A DNA stretch of 64,000 nucleotides. Source: Nocardioides allogilvus. GTDB taxonomy: Bacteria; Actinomycetota; Actinomycetes; Propionibacteriales; Nocardioidaceae. The notes under the pieces are model-generated. The model was not told where the DNA came from. It ran no database searches and saw nothing but the letters and a program-made list of their open reading frames with translations. The stretch lies in the NCBI RefSeq assembly GCF_003047285.1, contig NZ_PZYX01000002.1:186001-250000 (forward strand). The letters are read 5' to 3'. Shown here piece by piece: positions 60,063 to 64,000 of this stretch. The position numbers and the translations under genes were made by a program. How positions within the stretch are numbered: the stretch's first letter is position 1; the number at the start of each line of letters is the position of its first letter.

Positions 60063-61633
60063 TGCGCAACCAGGTCCGGCCCGATCCCCTCACTGGCATC
60101 CCCGTCTCCGCCCGCTCCGCGCGTGCGAGCGCCGCCATCCGTACGTTCACGTTGTCGCTGGCCGCGGGCCTGCTGCTGAGCACCGCCGACGCGACCCGCG
60201 CGCTGCCCGTGCTGCTGGCCCTCGGGGTGATCGCGGTCGCCTGCTCCACGTTGGAGCTGGGCGTGCTCACCAGGGGTGGGTCGTGGCTGCCTGTCACCGA
60301 GGCCCTCCTGAGCGCGCTGGTCCTGACGAGTGCTCCGCCCGAAGCGGCACTGCTCGTCTACCTGGCCGCACCGCCTGTCATCGCCGGTCTTCGTCATGGC
60401 GCCGTGGCCTGCTTCAACGTGACCCTCGTCGGGGCCATCGCCGTGATCGCGACCGCGATCCTCAGCGAAGGCCGCACCGACGTCGCGCGCATCCTCGAGT
60501 CGGTGCCCTGGCTGGTGATGGGCCTGGGTGTCGGCCAGCTGGCCGGCTGGCAGTCGCGCTCCGTGCGCGACCTGGAGGCCCGCCAGGCACCGTTCGCCGC
60601 CGCCCACCAGCTGATGTCCCAGCTGCACGACCTGACGAGCGCCGGCGCGGTCGGCCTCGACAGCGTGCAGCTCGCCGCCGAGCTCGAGGCCGCACTGCGG
60701 CGCACGACCGGGGCCTCGCGCTCGGCCGTGCTGCTGCACGGCCGACAGGACGAGGTCGACCTCATCTCGTCGTACGGCGACCTCAAGCCGCCCCCGGACG
60801 TCGACGGCGAGGTGGACCCGAGCATCGCGTCCATCTGCCTGGCCGTCGCGGACAACACGTTCGGCTCCGTCGTGCTGGTCCGGGAGGCAGGGTGGACACT
60901 CGAGCTGCTGGCCATGGCACAGGAGGTCGCCGAGGAATTCGTCCTCCGCCTCGACACCGCGGTGACCTTCGACGAGGTGCGCCTGATGGCGACGTCCGAG
61001 GAACGCACCCGGATCGCTCGCGAGATGCATGACGGCGTCGCCCAGGAAATCGTGGCGCTCGGCTACGTCGTCGACGAGATCGAGTCCATGACCTCGGAGT
61101 CGAGCGTCCAGTCGCTCGCAGCGTCACTGCGCGACGAGATCAGCCGCGTGGTCGCCGACCTGCGCTTCTCCATCTTCGACCTGCGCCACCATGTCGCCGA
61201 CCACCAACTGGCCGGTGCGCTGGCGGAATATGTCCGCGAGGTCAGCCACGGCACGGACCTGCGGGTCCACCTGGTGCTCGACGAGTCGGGCCCGCCGCTC
61301 CCCCGCCGCACCGAGGTCGAGCTTTTGCGCGTCGCCCAGGAGGCGATCGGCAACGTGCGCCGGCACGCCGAGGCGACGAACCTCTGGGTGACCCTCGTCT
61401 GCGACGGAGCCAGCATCAGGCTCGAGATCGAGGACGACGGCGTCGGCAACGCCGTCCCGCGCGAGAAGCACTGGGGCCTGCAGACGATGCGCGAGCGTGC
61501 CCAGTGCATCGGCGCCGAGCTCACGATCTCGCCACGAACCGAGGGTGGCACCGTCGTGCTGCTCCAGACCAAGCACCACGTCGCCACCGAAGGGATGACT
61601 CGACATGAGCACCACAGTTCTCCTCGTCGATGA
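60062..61633 (+). CDS. Sensor histidine kinase of the pilus locus
   Basis: The 523-residue kinase has several membrane helices in residues 25-170, a GAF-like sensing region (about 200-310), the HisKA_3 phospho-acceptor H in RIAREMHDGVAQEIVALGY and the HATPase N-box EVELLRVAQEAIGNVRRHAE with EIEDDGVGN. It is NarX/DegS-like. Start ATG 60062 overlaps the tadC stop; the far longer open frame reaching back to 58751 is not real. The paired regulator starts 29 nt before its end. Confidence 0.9.
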   Translation: MRNQVRPDPLTGIPVSARSARASAAIRTFTLSLAAGLLLSTADATRALPVLLALGVIAVACSTLELGVLTRGGSWLPVTEALLSALVLTSAPPEAALLVYLAAPPVIAGLRHGAVACFNVTLVGAIAVIATAILSEGRTDVARILESVPWLVMGLGVGQLAGWQSRSVRDLEARQAPFAAAHQLMSQLHDLTSAGAVGLDSVQLAAELEAALRRTTGASRSAVLLHGRQDEVDLISSYGDLKPPPDVDGEVDPSIASICLAVADNTFGSVVLVREAGWTLELLAMAQEVAEEFVLRLDTAVTFDEVRLMATSEERTRIAREMHDGVAQEIVALGYVVDEIESMTSESSVQSLAASLRDEISRVVADLRFSIFDLRHHVADHQLAGALAEYVREVSHGTDLRVHLVLDESGPPLPRRTEVELLRVAQEAIGNVRRHAEATNLWVTLVCDGASIRLEIEDDGVGNAVPREKHWGLQTMRERAQCIGAELTISPRTEGGTVVLLQTKHHVATEGMTRHEHHSSPRR

Positions 61634-62252
61634 CCACGAGCTGATCCGTCAGGGCCTGGCTCGCGCGTTCGAACGAGACACCGAGACGACCGTCGTCGGT
61701 CAGGCGGGCAATGTGGCCGACGCCCTCGTGGCCTTCGAGCAGCTCCGCCCGGACGTCGTGGTCACCGACCTCCAGCTGCCCGACGGACACGGCCTCGACG
61801 TCGTGCGCGCCATCCGTGCCACCAACGCCACGACCGGCGTCGTGGTGCTGACCATGCATGCCGGCGACGACCAGATCTTCGCGGCGATGGAGGCCGGCGC
61901 GTCCGGCTTCGTCGGCAAGGACAGCAAGGCGACCGAGGTGGTGAGCGCCGCCAAGCACGCGGCGGTCGCCCCGAGGACCTTCCTGTGCACCGGCCTCAGC
62001 GAGGCGATGATGCGCCGGGCCACGGGACCCGTGACCCCCAAGCTGTCCGGTCGCGAGGACGAGGTGCTGACCCTGCTCGCGGACGGTCTGGGCACCGGGG
62101 AGATCGCCTCCCGGCTCTTCATGAGCGAGTCCACGGCGAAGACCCACATCACGCACATCTACCAGAAGCTCGGCGCCGCCAACCGCGCCCAGGCGCTGGT
62201 CGCGGCCATGCGCATGGGGCTCCTGGACCACGTCGCGACGCAGCGGTTCTGA
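61605..62252 (+). CDS. LuxR/NarL-type response regulator of the pilus locus
   Basis: The 215-residue regulator has receiver residues D9/D10, phospho-acceptor D55 (VVVTDLQLPDG) and K in GFVGKDSKAT, and an HTH in LSGREDEVLTLLADGLGTGE with ESTAKTHITHIYQKLGA. It overlaps the kinase gene by 29 nt, so the two are a cotranslated pair. Placement before the flp genes suggests control of pilin and TadE/TadG expression. Confidence 0.91.
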   Translation: MSTTVLLVDDHELIRQGLARAFERDTETTVVGQAGNVADALVAFEQLRPDVVVTDLQLPDGHGLDVVRAIRATNATTGVVVLTMHAGDDQIFAAMEAGASGFVGKDSKATEVVSAAKHAAVAPRTFLCTGLSEAMMRRATGPVTPKLSGREDEVLTLLADGLGTGEIASRLFMSESTAKTHITHIYQKLGAANRAQALVAAMRMGLLDHVATQRF

Positions 62253-62449
62253 CCGGCCGGCCGGACGCACACGTCTGGACCACCCGGTCCAGTCCAGTGG
62301 GTTGCGTCACGGTAGTCAAAAGGGACTAGGCGGTCCCGACCGATCATCCGATTCGCAGACGCCGCCCCTCGGACAGACTTCTTCTTGTCGGGTCTGGTGC
62401 CTGACGGGCCAAGACTCTCCACCATTCATCACACACAAGGGATATCGAA

Positions 62450-62632
62450 ATGATCCAGTTCCTCAGCCTCATGCTCAACGCTCGCCGTGACGACGAGAAG
62501 GGCGCCACCGCCGTCGAGTACGGCCTCATGGTCGCGCTGATCGCCGCCGCCATCATCCTCACCGTCGGCCTCCTCGGCGACGAGCTCGTCAAGCTGTTCA
62601 CCGAGGTCACCACGGGTATGCAGGGCCGCTGA
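62450..62632 (+). CDS. flp: Flp major pilin, copy 1
   Basis: The 60-residue prepilin has a short basic leader, the cleavage region EKGATAVEYGLMVALIAAA with Glu at the fifth place and the Tyr next to it, and a single helix ending in an acidic and amphipathic tail. The leader should be cut at the Gly-Ala bond by a TadV-type peptidase, which is not encoded in this window. AAGGG stands upstream of the ATG. Confidence 0.92.
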   Translation: MIQFLSLMLNARRDDEKGATAVEYGLMVALIAAAIILTVGLLGDELVKLFTEVTTGMQGR

Positions 62633-62643
62633 TCCAACACCTG

Positions 62644-62679
62644 GGGCCGGTGTCCGCGTTCACACGCGGATGCCGGCCC
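62644..62679 (+). terminator. Strong stem-loop between the two flp genes
   Basis: GGGCCGG (62644-62650) with CCGGCCC (62673-62679) and TCCGCG (62653-62658) with CGCGGA (62665-62670) make a 13-bp stem broken by one TG/TG bulge, with a 6-nt loop. No T-run follows. It may reduce read-through into the second pilin gene or protect the 3' end of the flp1 message. Confidence 0.65.
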
Positions 62680-62708
62680 TCGGTACGTTCCGGCCCAAGG
62701 AGTGAGCA

Positions 62709-62873
62709 ATGACGATGACCCGCAAGCATGACGAGGACGGCGCGACCGCCGTCGAGTACGGCCTGATGGTCGCGATGATCGCCGCTGCGATCATCGTCTC
62801 CGTCGGCCTGTTCGGCGAGGAAGTCCTCGCCCTGTTCCAGGAGATCCCCCCGCAGCTCGGCCGCAACATCTGA
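62709..62873 (+). CDS. flp: Flp pilin, copy 2 (54 residues)
   Basis: This short gene encodes 54 residues starting MTMTRKHDED, with EDGATAVEYGLMVAMIAAA at the prepilin cleavage site, closely following copy 1 and then differing in the tail (FQEIPPQLGRNI). AAGGAG lies 6-7 nt before the ATG at 62709; a second ATG two codons on is possible. Size and the conserved Glu leave little doubt it is a second Flp pilin. It is easily missed by length cut-offs. Confidence 0.9.
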   Translation: MTMTRKHDEDGATAVEYGLMVAMIAAAIIVSVGLFGEEVLALFQEIPPQLGRNI

Positions 62874-62875
62874 GG

Positions 62876-64000
62876 TCAGTCCTCGGTCGCGAGCGCCAAC
62901 CGCTCCAACACCGTGGGGTGACTCCCCCACCACCACTGCAGCCACACAGGCGGCGTCGGATCCGCCAGCGAGCGCAGTGCCAACAACTTCTGCATCTCCA
63001 CGAAGGCGACCGGGTCCCCGGTCGCCTTCAGCGCTTCCACGTCCGCGCGCGTCTCGATCTGCCGGCTGACGCCGTTCTCCAGCGGACTCGCCGCGAGCGT
63101 CGCCCACACGCTGAGCGCCAGCACGAGGGGCACGATCCGCGGATCAGCCAGGCCCGGTCGGCCGCGTCTGCGACGGGTGGTGACGACCAGTCCCAGCAGG
63201 CCGACTCCGGCGGCCCCTCCCAGGGCGCCCAGCGCCGTACCGATCACGACGTCGCCGTGCGCCGCGTGCGCCAGCTCGTGGGAGATCACCGACAGGGCCT
63301 CGTCTCGCGGCAGCGACTCGACCAGGTTGTCGTAGACGACCACCCGCCTGGTGTTGCCGATGCCGGAGACGTAGGCATTGAGCGTGGTCGTACGCCGAGA
63401 CGCGTCCGCGACGAGCACGTCGTCGAGCCGTACTCCCTGCTGGTCCGCGAGCACGAAGATCTCCGACCTGAGCCCGGGGTCGGTCAGCGGCGTGAAGTCG
63501 TTGAACAGGGGCTCGACGACGAGCGGATAGATGAAGGAGCCGAGCACCACGAGCGCCCCGACGAGTCCCCCCGCGATCGCCGGCCAGGCGCGACGCCAGC
63601 GTCGTGCGACACCGAGGAGCACGAGCAGCCCGACCGACGTGGTGACCACGGCGACCACCTCGCTCGTCGCCACGTCGCGTGCATATCCGACCCACGTCTG
63701 GGTGCTCAGACCGTTGGCCAACCGGTGCCGTTGCAGCATCACGCTGCACGGCAGGGTCGCCAGCCGACCGAGCAGGCTGATCGCGAGCACGCCGAGCACG
63801 ACCTTCGCCCACCAGCGGCCGGGCAGCCGCTCCATCAGCCGCTCGCCCCAGCGGGTGAACCCGAGCGCCGACGCCACCACGAGGGTGATGGCGAGTGACA
63901 GCAGGCTCCACCGACGGGCCCAGGCTGCGTAGTCCTCGCCGCGCCTGATCTGCTCGGCCGTGAACACCGTCTCGGGTCGTACGGCGCTGGGCGCACCACC
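62876..64000 (-). CDS. M48-family metalloprotease (5' end outside window)
   Basis: The frame is open to base 64000, so the N-terminus lies beyond the window; at least 374 residues are visible (the GTG at 63967 is probably internal, since PETVFTAEQIRRGEDY fits the family's upstream region). The zinc motif is HELAH in SVISHELAHAAHGD, and several membrane helices flank it, as in CAAX-type/STE24 M48 proteases. It converges on the flp2 gene with 2 nt between stops. A membrane quality-control role is likely. Confidence 0.88.
   Translation of the reverse strand, partial: GGAPSAVRPETVFTAEQIRRGEDYAAWARRWSLLSLAITLVVASALGFTRWGERLMERLPGRWWAKVVLGVLAISLLGRLATLPCSVMLQRHRLANGLSTQTWVGYARDVATSEVVAVVTTSVGLLVLLGVARRWRRAWPAIAGGLVGALVVLGSFIYPLVVEPLFNDFTPLTDPGLRSEIFVLADQQGVRLDDVLVADASRRTTTLNAYVSGIGNTRRVVVYDNLVESLPRDEALSVISHELAHAAHGDVVIGTALGALGGAAGVGLLGLVVTTRRRRGRPGLADPRIVPLVLALSVWATLAASPLENGVSRQIETRADVEALKATGDPVAFVEMQKLLALRSLADPTPPVWLQWWWGSHPTVLERLALATED

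Overview
The window is about 64 kb of very GC-rich, gene-dense DNA from an actinobacterium. The SOS mutagenesis genes, the PASTA-domain Ser/Thr kinase, class II DAHP synthase, IdsA/MetF pair, ArsA-type ATPase and FadD15-like ligase all point to Actinobacteria, and the general style (many GTG starts, leaderless promoters, Tad pilus genes) is what I would expect of the Nocardioidaceae, for example Nocardioides. The taxon is an inference; no rRNA or tRNA gene was found. Gene order from metF (16.8 kb) to fadD (53.5 kb) recalls the Mycobacterium tuberculosis block Rv2172c-Rv2187 (MetF-like, idsA2, Rv2175c, pknL, aroG, plsC, ArsA, SRPBCC, fadD15), with extra genes inserted.

Region by region: 1-4.5 kb is a MoxR/DUF58/transglutaminase operon entering from the left. 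4.5-11.7 kb, on the minus strand, is a DNA-damage cluster (DUF6504, SAV_6107-type HEPN protein, DnaE2, a methyltransferase, DNA polymerase IV, DUF3040) headed by a perfect LexA box. 11.7-16.8 kb holds a membrane protein, YbaK-type deacylase, ArsC-like protein, DUF4126 protein, CrtI-type oxidoreductase, a DUF559 nuclease-like gene bracketed by two 94-bp palindromic repeats, and a SIMPL protein. 16.8-23.6 kb has divergent metF/polyprenyl synthase, a barstar/RNase/HTH cluster divergent from a PASTA kinase, and a PucR regulator. 23.7-44.9 kb is mostly metabolism: a DadA-like oxidoreductase, transporters, threonine aldolase, DAHP synthase, a 6-phosphofructokinase with PPi-type residues, glycerol kinase, a MacRS-like two-component system split by two redox genes, an acyltransferase, and a ROK kinase. 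45-48.6 kb carries a tandemly duplicated, cysteine-rich TadE/TadG pair. 48.6-53.5 kb has a second ROK kinase, ArsA, SRPBCC and FadD genes. 53.7-62.9 kb is the main Tad/Flp pilus locus (CpaB, CpaE, CpaF, a VWA-TadB fusion, TadC, histidine kinase, response regulator and two Flp pilins). The window ends in an M48 metalloprotease that runs off the right edge.

The regulatory grammar is unusually easy to read. About 25 genes have a TANNNT-like hexamer that ends 6 or 7 nt before the start codon, as expected of leaderless transcripts, and this fixes many start codons. In three places the TAG of that hexamer is also the stop codon of the gene upstream. Genes inside operons instead overlap (ATGA, GTGA, TGATG) or carry clear GGAGG-type ribosome sites.

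No intergenic stretch exceeds 300 bases; the longest is the 277-base gap before the pilus operon. No CRISPR array, insertion sequence, prophage or tRNA was seen. The most noteworthy observations are the duplicated TadE/TadG pairs with sixteen aligned cysteines, the VWA-TadB fusion, the RNase/barstar pair embedded beside a Rv2175c/PknL-like locus, the repeat-bracketed DUF559 gene, and the LexA-controlled cluster in which an intact polymerase IV, not ImuB, accompanies DnaE2.
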